Below, piece after piece: positions 1 to 5,906 of a DNA stretch of 6,385 nt. This DNA comes from a bacterium (GTDB lineage: Bacteria; Verrucomicrobiota; Verrucomicrobiia; Limisphaerales; UBA11358): the NCBI GenBank assembly GCA_021781185.1, contig JAJXXI010000172.1, positions 1 through 6,385 on the forward strand, written 5' to 3'. Numbering within the stretch: position 1 is the first letter of the stretch; each line of letters begins with the position of its first letter. The translations under genes were made by a program, and so were the position numbers. Under the pieces are notes generated by a model, which was not told the origin of the DNA, did not search any database, and was given only the letters and a program-made list of their open reading frames with translations.

Positions 1-628
1 CCTGCGTGAACCGGTCTAACTCCGGGTCATAGTAACGCCGGTTGAAATAGTAAAGCCCGCTTTCACTATCAAAAACCTGTCCCGTAAATCTTCTGGATAT
101 TTGAAAGTTGGCCTGCGGACTCGCTGTTTGCACATGTCCGAAGGGATAATAAACATTCACCTCAAGCTGCGAGCCGCTGGAACTGCTCAGGGCGCTTGAA
201 GTATTGAGATTATCTTCAGTGTAATAATAGCCAACCTTGGTGGAATCACTCCCGCCCATCAGCGGCGAGTTCGTCTCGAAAGAACATATTTGTTCGCCGC
301 CTGCGAAAACGTGAAATAAAATCTTCCCGCCTTTTTCCTCATAGATGTTCCCGATCCAGACCTGAACATTCGTCGGGTTCTGATCCACCCGTTTCCACAA
401 CCGCGCGCCATCCGCCGCGTAGCCGAACTCATCGGAGAACACGCCCGCCGCCGCAATTGCCGACAGTTGATTTTCCGGGTCATAACTCAACGCCTGCGAA
501 TTCGTCGTTCCGCCATGCCGCACCATCATGTTGCCGGCTTGGTTTTTGGTAAAGGCTTTTGCCCCGGACGCGCAGCCGGTGAGCAGCGCCGCCAGCAGGC
601 CGAGGAAAATGAAGGGGCCGCGTCTCAT
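1..628 (-). CDS. Lipoprotein-signal/RHS-core fusion protein, C-terminus beyond the window
   Basis: The frame is open for 209 codons from ATG 628-626 to the left edge with no stop, so the C-terminus (probably another variable tip) is missing. Residues 1-20 form a lipoprotein signal: MRRGP, a hydrophobic run (FIFLGLLAALL) and the lipobox LTGC, with the lipidated Cys followed by ASG. About 12 residues later the protein enters the middle of an RHS/YD repeat at GNMMVRHGG. It then matches the 1426-2961 protein almost residue for residue (YDPEN, VFSDEFGYAADG, QVWIGN, EQICSFETNSPLMGG, VNVYYPFG) and reaches the canonical core end GLYYFNRRYYDPELDRF. The usual long N-terminal RHS repeat region is absent. 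No good Shine-Dalgarno site precedes the ATG, so the start rests on the signal peptide. Inference: an exported or lipid-anchored orphan RHS tip. A chance fusion to a lipoprotein gene remnant is the alternative. The coding call is firm; the role is not. Confidence 0.8.
   Translation of the reverse strand, partial: MRRGPFIFLGLLAALLTGCASGAKAFTKNQAGNMMVRHGGTTNSQALSYDPENQLSAIAAAGVFSDEFGYAADGARLWKRVDQNPTNVQVWIGNIYEEKGGKILFHVFAGGEQICSFETNSPLMGGSDSTKVGYYYTEDNLNTSSALSSSSGSQLEVNVYYPFGHVQTASPQANFQISRRFTGQVFDSESGLYYFNRRYYDPELDRFTQ
50..535 (-). repeat. RHS core direct repeat, copy 1
   Basis: This segment aligns to 2227-2712 at a constant offset of 2177 nt with no indel that I can find. Differences are mostly at third codon positions or give conservative changes. 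It is a duplicated RHS core and a natural substrate for homologous recombination between toxin cassettes. Confidence 0.85.
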
Positions 629-767
629 GCCAGATGCGGACGCCAGTGTCCAACGAATGCCTCGCGTTGCCAATCCGTTTCTGATTTCATCCGGCGGACA
701 TAGCTGGCGCGGTCGCATCCCTGACCGAAAACGAACTGTGGTGGACAGAGTGAAACAACCTCCCAAG

Positions 768-1089
768 CCACCCTTGGCGAACCGGGACAGCACTCCGTGG
801 CGGGCATGGTGTTGGGATGTTCAGTGTGATGTAGGCCGGGCTTTCTCTTGGTTCACCGGTTGAGAAGCCGCGCCAGCGTTTTTTACTTGGCATCCCGCGT
901 GCCTTGGCTGGCTCGTCGGTTCATTTCTGCGTTAACCGGGAAAACAGTCCGAGGCGGGCAAGCTGGTGGGATGTTCAGTCTGACGTAGCCGAACTTTGCT
1001 TCGTTTTGAGAAGCGTTCATAGGCGAGAAGCTGTGCCCTGCGTTTTTACTTGGCATGTTCCTTGCCTTGGTTGGCTCGCGGGTTCATTT
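768..1089 (-). repeat. Two-copy imperfect tandem repeat of about 160 bp in the RHS intergenic region
   Basis: On the minus strand copy 1 runs from about 1089 to 927 and copy 2 from about 926 to 768. Each starts with AAATGAACC, then CGAGCCA(A/G)CCAAGGCA, ATGCCAAGTAAAAA, GCTTCTC, CTGAACATCCCA, TGCCCGCC and CCCGGTT. The offset is 163 nt at the head and 154 nt further in, because of small indels; identity is roughly 70% by eye. The TGA stop of the upstream immunity gene (1084-1086) lies inside the head of copy 1. With 629-767, which shows no recognisable gene, this fills the gap between the immunity gene and the lipoprotein/RHS gene. It may be a dispersed intergenic repeat family, an old duplication footprint, or the wreck of a small gene. 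Confidence 0.75.
883..1056 (-). CDS. Doubtful 57-residue ORF inside the tandem repeat
   Basis: An ATG at 1056-1054 opens 57 codons ending in TAA at 883-885. The product begins MPSKNAGHSFSPMN and contains NIPPACPPRTVFPV. It spans repeat copy 1 and ends in the head of copy 2. It is in frame with the immunity gene, separated from it only by the TGA at 1084-1086 and nine codons. Copy 2 encodes a similar stretch (NIPTPCPPRSAVPV) in its own shifted frame (687-893) and then diverges. There is no Shine-Dalgarno site and no family I recognise. More likely repeat-borne than a true gene, but the Pro/Cys-rich phrase is kept between copies. Confidence 0.2.
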   Translation of the reverse strand: MPSKNAGHSFSPMNASQNEAKFGYVRLNIPPACPPRTVFPVNAEMNRRASQGTRDAK

Positions 1090-1419
1090 TGGATTCTGCC
1101 GAACCTCGCCCCAGTCGAGGATCAAGAGGTTTTCACTCGCTATCATGTCACTTGGCTCCTTTTGCCCTTTCAACTGGCAGATGTAGACAGCCATCGGCCA
1201 TTCGCTGATTGGGAAGAGTGAGTAGCCCTGATGGCGGGACGCCAATATCAGCCAGCGAACGTCTTCATTTGTATTGTAAACATGACTAGGCAGCGATGGC
1301 TCAACTTCTACGAGGGCAAGGTCGTCCCGCAGTTCTGAACGCAACCGCTTGACAATTCGACACCGTCTTGGCTCGTAAGGTTCGCGCAGTTCGGTTGAAG
1401 CAAGATAAAAATTTTCCAT
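1084..1419 (-). CDS. Probable immunity protein for the adjacent RHS toxin
   Basis: This is a 111-residue soluble protein with no signal peptide or membrane segment. It starts at ATG 1419-1417, only 6 nt after the TAA of the RHS toxin gene (1426-1428). No Shine-Dalgarno site is visible in the gap, so translation probably depends on ribosomes finishing the toxin frame. The composition is mixed and charged, with an N-terminal phrase EPYEPRRCRIVKRLRSELRDD and a central hydrophobic/aromatic stretch (RWLILASRHQG, LFPISEWPMAVYIC). Position and size fit the polymorphic-toxin rule that a small cytoplasmic immunity gene directly follows its toxin. I recall similar small proteins beside toxins with the same C-terminal domain but cannot confirm this here. 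It would bind the toxin domain and protect the cell and its kin. The stop codon lies in the first unit of the tandem repeat. Confidence 0.7.
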   Translation of the reverse strand: MENFYLASTELREPYEPRRCRIVKRLRSELRDDLALVEVEPSLPSHVYNTNEDVRWLILASRHQGYSLFPISEWPMAVYICQLKGQKEPSDMIASENLLILDWGEVRQNPK

Positions 1420-1425
1420 AGGATT

Positions 1426-2961
1426 TTAGAAGTTGGGGTTCGCGCCAGACACCCGCTGCAACTTGATTTTCTGCTCGGCGTTCTTGATGACAAGTTCCGG
1501 CAGATTGCCTTGCTGTCCCGGCTTGATGACCAATGCACCGCGAGCACTTACGCCTTCAGTGGATTGAAGAACACCCTCGCTGACGAAACTTCCGGTGTTT
1601 ACGTCAGGCAATCCAGCCGCACTACGGAAATTGGGAACTGTGTTTGGATTTACTGTGGTCCATGATTCGCCCCACGGCCCGGACTTACCACCCCACACAC
1701 GATAGACTTTTGTGCCTTCTGCAATTTCACTTCCCATCTTAGCAGCCACTTCCTTTTCGACCATTTGTCCAGCCGCTTCTTCAACCGGCTTGGCAACTGC
1801 TTTTCCACCGGGCACAACATCTGTTACCGCCAAAATTGTCAAACTGACTCCGGCAACGTAAAGCCTCGCGGTTTCGCCCTTGCTGACTTTGGGATCATAG
1901 GTCGCATTCGCCGCCGCAACCAGCATATCATGCGCCATTACAAGTGTTGGCTTTTCCAATGGCGTGTGCAAGCCAATGCCATATTCCTGGCCGAATTGAT
2001 GGTTTCGGTAACTGACTTCGATGCCGGAACCGGGCGTGTAAGTCAACCCCGTGATTTCCGGTGCGTGGCCGTCCGGGTCAGTGTAGCGGAATGGGTCGTT
2101 GACGCAGAAGCTGTAACGATTCCAGCTCTGCGGATTCGACAGGTCAGGAATCCGGTCATCGGCCTGGATGAATCTGCCGAGTTCAACGTCCACTGGCCGC
2201 CCATATTCCCCCTGCGTGGCAAACCAATACAGCCCGCTCTCCGCGTCGAATATCTGACCATCGAATCTCCGCGACACCTGAAAGCTCGCCTGTGGTGAAG
2301 CAGTTTGAACTCTGCCGAACGGATAATAAACATTGACCTCAATCTGGCTTCCTGACGAGCTACTTAAAGCCGACGACGAGTTTAAGTTATCTTCGTGGTA
2401 GTAATACCCGACCTTACTCGTATCAGAGCCGCCCATGAGCGGTGAGTTTGTCTCGAAAGAACATATCTGTTCGCTGCCAGCAAAGACGTGGTAAAGAACC
2501 TTGCCGCCTTTCTCCTCGTAGAGATTGCCAATCCAAACTTGCACATTGGTCGGGTTCTGGTTCACCCGTTTCCACAGCCGGGAACCATCCGCCGCGTAGC
2601 CGAATTCATCTGAAAACACGCCCGCCGCCGCCACCGCCGTGAGCCGGTTCTCCGGGTCATACGTCAGCGCCTGGGCGTTCGTCGCGCCCGCGTGCCGCAC
2701 CATCATGTTCCCGCATAAATCGTAAAGATTCGTGTAGCCAAAGGCGGTTCTTACCGCCTGTTTTCGTGGATTGGCATAAGAATAAGTCGAGCCACCGCCC
2801 TCGCCGTTGACGGTGATGTTGCCGGCGGAATCGTAACTGTATTTAGTTCGATGTTTTTTCCATCGACCATGACATGAACGAGTCAAACGGTAATCGCGTT
2901 GGTGACCTTTGCGGGATGTTGTTGTCTGTTTGCTCACGAGGTTTTGATTTTCACATGGCAA
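1426..2961 (-). CDS. RHS-core polymorphic toxin with TreTu-like ADP-ribosyltransferase tip; 5' end uncertain
   Basis: 511 residues from a TTG at 2961. Residues 1-38 are not RHS-like. YD/RHS repeat sequence runs about 39-265 (YSYDSAGNIT, YDPENRLTAV, FGYAADG, YYPFG). The core ends with GRFIQADDR, PDLSNPQSWNRYS and DPDG (295-298), the junction where RHS shells meet the variable tip. A linker of about 300-415 includes a hydrophobic stretch at 367-380. The tip (417-511) has features of R-S-E ADP-ribosyltransferases: Y420-R421 in KVYRVWGG, S433 in SWTTV and a candidate catalytic E489 in NLPEL. From memory it resembles the TreTu class that modifies EF-Tu; the target is inference. The immunity gene follows by 6 nt. 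Oddities: no ATG near the start, no Shine-Dalgarno site, no N-terminal repeat region, and the usual RYYDP motif is replaced by ATQGEYGRPVDV. Probably a displaced orphan tip, perhaps silent until recombined into a full-length rhs gene. Confidence 0.8.
   Translation of the reverse strand: MPCENQNLVSKQTTTSRKGHQRDYRLTRSCHGRWKKHRTKYSYDSAGNITVNGEGGGSTYSYANPRKQAVRTAFGYTNLYDLCGNMMVRHAGATNAQALTYDPENRLTAVAAAGVFSDEFGYAADGSRLWKRVNQNPTNVQVWIGNLYEEKGGKVLYHVFAGSEQICSFETNSPLMGGSDTSKVGYYYHEDNLNSSSALSSSSGSQIEVNVYYPFGRVQTASPQASFQVSRRFDGQIFDAESGLYWFATQGEYGRPVDVELGRFIQADDRIPDLSNPQSWNRYSFCVNDPFRYTDPDGHAPEITGLTYTPGSGIEVSYRNHQFGQEYGIGLHTPLEKPTLVMAHDMLVAAANATYDPKVSKGETARLYVAGVSLTILAVTDVVPGGKAVAKPVEEAAGQMVEKEVAAKMGSEIAEGTKVYRVWGGKSGPWGESWTTVNPNTVPNFRSAAGLPDVNTGSFVSEGVLQSTEGVSARGALVIKPGQQGNLPELVIKNAEQKIKLQRVSGANPNF
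2227..2712 (-). repeat. RHS core direct repeat, copy 2
   Basis: This is the partner of 50-535 at a constant 2177-nt offset. Homology on the upstream side ends abruptly just before the shared GNMMVRH codons. On the downstream side it breaks at the altered RYYDP motif, where this copy is 15 nt longer. Confidence 0.85.
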
Positions 2962-2967
2962 ATCAGG

Positions 2968-2982
2968 TTTGATTTATGCATT
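2968..2982 (+). repeat. Candidate left terminal inverted repeat of the RIT element
   Basis: TTTGATTTATGCATT here matches the reverse complement of 6048-6062 (TTTGAGTTATGCGTT) at 13 of 15 positions. It lies between the RHS gene start and the large hairpin. A match of this quality between two ~100-nt flanks is unlikely by chance, but the sequence is AT-rich, so it is not conclusive. Confidence 0.4.
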
Positions 2983-3008
2983 CCAACAGCCCCCGAGGGG
3001 GCTGTTGG
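2983..3008 (-). terminator. Perfect 12-bp palindromic hairpin downstream of ritC
   Basis: CCAACAGCCCCC at 2983-2994 is perfectly complementary to GGGGGCTGTTGG at 2997-3008, with only GA between them. It lies about 75 nt past the ritC stop and immediately inside the left candidate terminal repeat. The stem is strong and GC-rich but has no T-run on either strand, so intrinsic termination is doubtful. It may instead limit read-through into the RHS array, stabilise the 3' end of the mRNA, or serve as a recombinase/host-factor site. Confidence 0.5.
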
Positions 3009-3017
3009 ACACACCGC

Positions 3018-3047
3018 AACCGTTCTACGCCTGCGCGTAGTCCGGTT
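3018..3047. repeat. Second interrupted inverted repeat at the RIT left end
   Basis: The arms are AACCG (3018-3022) with CGGTT (3043-3047), and CTACGC (3025-3030) with GCGTAG (3035-3040). They are separated by a two-nucleotide mismatch on each side and centred on CTGC. The layout (short inverted arms around a small spacer) could be a tyrosine-recombinase binding core or a weak transcript hairpin. It sits between ritC and the large hairpin. Confidence 0.4.
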
Positions 3048-3082
3048 CAAGTAAATTCCAGCAGTGAAAAAATCCGCAGGCG

Positions 3083-4054
3083 CTATCCGAAGCGGCTCAG
3101 CGTGCCGGACTGGAAAGGAAGTTTCACGTTAGGCAGCAAATCTTCAACGCGTTTGATCAGTTCCCCGATGGGATGGCGTTGCGCGGCGTGCCGCAGATCC
3201 TGCGCGGTGAGGTGGATATATATCTGCGTGCTGGTGACCAGCCGATGCCCCAGCAAATCTCTCACCGTCACCAGGCCCACGCCGGCCTTGATCAGATGCG
3301 TGGCAAAAGTGTGTCGCAACTGATGCGGTGAGACGCGCTTTTCGATCCGGGCTTTACGGCCCGTTGAGCGCACGCGTTCATAAATGGCATTCCTTGAAAG
3401 CGCCCCGCCTTCGCGACTGCGGAAAAATGGCTCCCGCAGCTTCACCGGGCCGCGGGCGATCCGATATTGCTTGAGGATGTGGACGACCTCCTCGTTGAGT
3501 GGAACGGTTCGTTCGTGTCCGCCTTTGCCAATGACATGGATGGTCTGTTCCTGCCAGTCGATGTCTTCTTCGGTCAGGCCGGCGCATTCGCTGGCCCGGA
3601 TCCCAGTGCCATAGAGTATGGTCATGATGGCACGATCTCTCAGCCCCAGCACGGTGCCGGTATTCGGTCGTTCAATCAAACGCCGCACTTCTTCTTCATT
3701 TAAGGTCAGCGGGAGTTTGCGGCGTGCAGCCTTGATCTTGGGGAAGTTGGCCAGAGGGTTGTCGCGTGGTTCCAGATGACCCATCGCCACGATGGCGCGA
3801 TAGAAGTTACGCAGCACGGTCACCTGTCGATTGATGGCCGAGGCACCGTTGTCTCGTTCCCGGCGTAGGTAGTCCAAATACTCCAACACATCGCGAGCAG
3901 TGATCTGCTCGGGCCCGCGCTCTGCCAAACGCCAGCGCACATACTCACGGAACCCGTTCAAGGTGGCCTGATAGGCGTTGATGCTGGCAGGCCGTAATCC
4001 ACGTGCTGAGCAGTGGATCTGGAGATACAGCGTGATCCAATAATCCCATTTCAT
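3083..4054 (-). CDS. ritC: RIT tyrosine recombinase C
   Basis: A 323-residue phage-integrase-family recombinase, third gene of the trio. Residues 1-90 form the SAM-like N-terminal core-binding domain (helical; ARGLRPASINAYQATLNGF). About 110-295 is the catalytic domain with all active-site residues: R153 in YGTGIRASE, K177 in VIGKGG, H244 and R247 in HQLRHTFATHL, H270 in LLGH, and nucleophile Y279 in TQIYIH. It should cleave and rejoin DNA through a 3'-phosphotyrosine link without high-energy cofactors. Of the three it looks most like an ordinary XerC/D-type integrase. The ATG overlaps the ritB stop as ATGA, and GGGAGG lies 6 nt upstream, so translation is coupled yet well primed. The C-terminal 20 residues or so (KLPFQSGTLSRFG) lie outside the catalytic fold. 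Family and reaction are firm; the DNA site is unknown. Confidence 0.92.
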   Translation of the reverse strand: MKWDYWITLYLQIHCSARGLRPASINAYQATLNGFREYVRWRLAERGPEQITARDVLEYLDYLRRERDNGASAINRQVTVLRNFYRAIVAMGHLEPRDNPLANFPKIKAARRKLPLTLNEEEVRRLIERPNTGTVLGLRDRAIMTILYGTGIRASECAGLTEEDIDWQEQTIHVIGKGGHERTVPLNEEVVHILKQYRIARGPVKLREPFFRSREGGALSRNAIYERVRSTGRKARIEKRVSPHQLRHTFATHLIKAGVGLVTVRDLLGHRLVTSTQIYIHLTAQDLRHAAQRHPIGELIKRVEDLLPNVKLPFQSGTLSRFG

Positions 4055-4959
4055 TTTATACCTCCCGGTTTTTTACTGAGCAGTTTTACCGCGTTCTCCC
4101 GCCGGCCGGGCAGGCCATGGAGATAGACGCCGGTCTCTTGTGCGGAACGGTGACCCATCAGCGAAGCAATCACTGCCAGGTCCACGCCCCGATCCATCAA
4201 GTGTGTGGCAAAACTATGCCGCAGTGTTTTGGCCGTGACCGTGGGCGACAGGCCCGCTGCCAGCGTGGCGGTGTGAACCACATCGCAGACATCTTTGGAG
4301 GCAAATCGGGTCTGCTTTTTTTCGGTCCGGATCAAGGCACCACGCCGGCCTTTGCGCTCGGCAAGAAAGGCCAACACCACGGTCCAGACGGCATCAGGAA
4401 CCGGGACGCGTCGGGCACGGTCGCCTTTGCCGTGACGGATCACAATCTCCTGTCGCTCCAGATCCACATCTGCCACGTCCAACTGGCAAAGTTCCGCCGT
4501 TCGCAAGCCACATCCATAGAGCAGCAAAATTACCAAACGATCCCGGCGTTGCAGCCGGGTGTGACTCGGGCACGCCGCGACCAGCCGGCGCGCATCTTCA
4601 ATGCTCAGGAACTTTGGCACGACCAGGCGGATGGAGTCTTGCAGGCTAAAACCGTCCAGCACATTGCGGTCACTGCGGCCGCTTCGCCACGCGTATTCGA
4701 GTAATCCACGCAGATGGGATAGATCCTTGTTCAAGGACTGAGGCGAGTAACCCACCTCTCGTTGCTGGTTCACCCAGCCCAGATAATCTTCCAGCGTCAA
4801 CTTCCACAACGGAACCGACGGACGCTTCTGATCCAACGCCGTCACGGCGCGTTTGATGGTGCAGCGCATATCTACTATGCTTCGCGGGGCCAGACGCCGG
4901 ACGGATTTTTGATAGTCCAGATAACCTTCAATCAATGGATCCAAACTGATCGGGTTCAT
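4051..4959 (-). CDS. ritB: RIT tyrosine recombinase B
   Basis: 302 residues, second gene of the trio. The N-terminal core-binding domain is about 1-100 (LIEGYLDYQKSVRRLAPRS, SLNKDLSHLRGLLEYAW). The catalytic domain is about 115-295, with R153 in YGCGLRTAEL, K178 in RHGKGD, R247 in KTLRHSFATHL, H270 in LMGH and nucleophile Y279 in GVYLH. The first residue of the usual HxxR motif is Lys (K244) instead of His. From memory this Lys is common in RitB proteins, so it is probably a subfamily trait and not damage. It may tune activity or mark a partner that works with RitA and RitC. The ATG at 4959 overlaps the ritA stop (ATGA) and has a perfect AGGAGG site 5 nt upstream inside ritA. There is no truncation or frameshift. 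The family call is firm; its share in the reaction is unknown. Confidence 0.92.
   Translation of the reverse strand: MNPISLDPLIEGYLDYQKSVRRLAPRSIVDMRCTIKRAVTALDQKRPSVPLWKLTLEDYLGWVNQQREVGYSPQSLNKDLSHLRGLLEYAWRSGRSDRNVLDGFSLQDSIRLVVPKFLSIEDARRLVAACPSHTRLQRRDRLVILLLYGCGLRTAELCQLDVADVDLERQEIVIRHGKGDRARRVPVPDAVWTVVLAFLAERKGRRGALIRTEKKQTRFASKDVCDVVHTATLAAGLSPTVTAKTLRHSFATHLMDRGVDLAVIASLMGHRSAQETGVYLHGLPGRRENAVKLLSKKPGGIK
4061..4066 (-). promoter_or_regulatory. Ribosome binding site of ritC
   Basis: GGGAGG lies on the minus strand 6 nt before the ritC ATG, inside the last codons of ritB. It fixes the start at 4054 and allows independent initiation as well as coupled reinitiation at the ATGA overlap. 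Confidence 0.75.
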
Positions 4960-5906
4960 GCCGCCCTCCTTTCCGGCTGCTCCGTCAATCCAAGATAATC
5001 ATTGAGCGGATGCTGCTTCATCGCTCGCGCTCGTTCAGGATCGGCAATCTGCAAATACCGGGTGGTCGTCACCACGGTGGCATGTCCCAGCAGTTGCTGC
5101 ACCTCTGGCAGACTCACTCCGTTCTCCAGTAAATCCGAGGCGCACGTATGGCGAAACTGATGCAGGCTGACCAAGGGCACCTGCGCTGACTTCGCCAGAC
5201 GATGAACCATCAAGCCCAGGCTCTGCGAACTCATCCGCAGTCCCGCGCGGTTCAATAACAAGGCTGGCTCACTGATGACTCCACGCTTCTCCAGCAGGTT
5301 CTGGCGCAAGGGCAGATAAGCTTCCAAGCATCGCCAGATGCCTTCGGACACTGGAACGTTCCGCTCCTGTCCGGTCTTGCGTCCATCAATCTGGAGAAGT
5401 CCTTCCTCACGCTTCCAATGGGCCAGATCTAATCGTTCCAACTCACCGCGCCGCAAGCCTGTGCCGTAGAGCAAAGCCAGAACGGCGATCGACAAATGTT
5501 GCTGATAGCCGCTGCGGTTCTGGCTCGCAGCGTCCCAGATCCTTTTCAGATGTTCCTTCCCAATCCGCTTGGGCATCTGACCCCGCCAGTCTAACCGCGG
5601 GCCTTTTATCCACCGCATCGGGTTTTTTGTCCAGACTCCTTCCTGCACCAGATACTCGCCCATGCACCGTAACTTGCTGGTCACGCCAGCCACCGTCGTT
5701 TTGGCACGAAACCGGGTCCGGCTGCGGACGTATTTGATCAGCATCAATCCGTCGACCTCCTCCAGGTTCTGCCTCGGTCGCCAACGCTTCATCCAGCAGC
5801 CCCAACGATCCAACTCGATCCGAATGCCGGTCAGGGTTGCCTCACTCAGTCCCCGTGACTCACTCCATTTAATATAGCCTTCCACCAGTCCATCCCATCG
5901 CTTCAT
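4956..5906 (-). CDS. ritA: RIT tyrosine recombinase A
   Basis: First gene of the trio, 316 residues from the preferred start at ATG 5906-5904 (MKRWDGLVEGYIKW). AAAGGG lies 8 nt before this ATG, and the conserved core-binding domain begins there. The open frame extends to a stop at 6000-6002, so a longer form from ATG 5966 or TTG 5990 (344 residues) is possible; GGGAG also precedes a TTG at 5978. The core-binding domain covers about 1-105 (RFRAKTTVAGVTSKLRCMGE). The catalytic domain covers about 110-305: R152 in YGTGLRRGELERL, K177 in DGRKTG, H249 and R252 in LHQFRHTCASDLLE, H275 in LGHA, and nucleophile Y284 in TTRYLQIADPER. The phrases DGRKTG and HQFRHTCASDLLE are, as I recall, typical of the RitA group. 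It is an intact site-specific recombinase. No convincing promoter is visible upstream. Confidence 0.92.
   Translation of the reverse strand: MKRWDGLVEGYIKWSESRGLSEATLTGIRIELDRWGCWMKRWRPRQNLEEVDGLMLIKYVRSRTRFRAKTTVAGVTSKLRCMGEYLVQEGVWTKNPMRWIKGPRLDWRGQMPKRIGKEHLKRIWDAASQNRSGYQQHLSIAVLALLYGTGLRRGELERLDLAHWKREEGLLQIDGRKTGQERNVPVSEGIWRCLEAYLPLRQNLLEKRGVISEPALLLNRAGLRMSSQSLGLMVHRLAKSAQVPLVSLHQFRHTCASDLLENGVSLPEVQQLLGHATVVTTTRYLQIADPERARAMKQHPLNDYLGLTEQPERRAA
4965..4970 (-). promoter_or_regulatory. Ribosome binding site of ritB
   Basis: A consensus AGGAGG on the minus strand, 5 nt before the ritB ATG and inside the 3' end of ritA. It confirms the 4959 start and predicts strong translation of ritB relative to ritA, whose own site is weaker. 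Confidence 0.8.

Noticed and set aside
528..863. Plus-strand ORFs across 467-863
   Set aside because: They are antisense to the lipoprotein/RHS gene start and run on into the repeat region. No motif supports them.
768..1089. CRISPR-like array
   Set aside because: Only two long degenerate units are present, without unique spacers, and there are no cas genes.
1765..2298. Plus-strand ORF of 177 codons opposite the RHS toxin
   Set aside because: It is antisense to a well-supported RHS/toxin frame, has no recognisable motif and shows no ribosome site.
2983..3008. Classical rho-independent terminator
   Set aside because: No U-tract follows the stem on either strand, so it is listed only as a terminator-like hairpin of uncertain role.
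2976..3323. Plus-strand ORF covering the hairpins and the 3' end of ritC
   Set aside because: It runs through the palindromes and antisense to conserved recombinase sequence. Its composition is typical of a chance frame.
4117..4704. Plus-strand ORF of 195 codons opposite ritB
   Set aside because: It is a shadow of the recombinase gene, whose catalytic motifs settle the coding strand.
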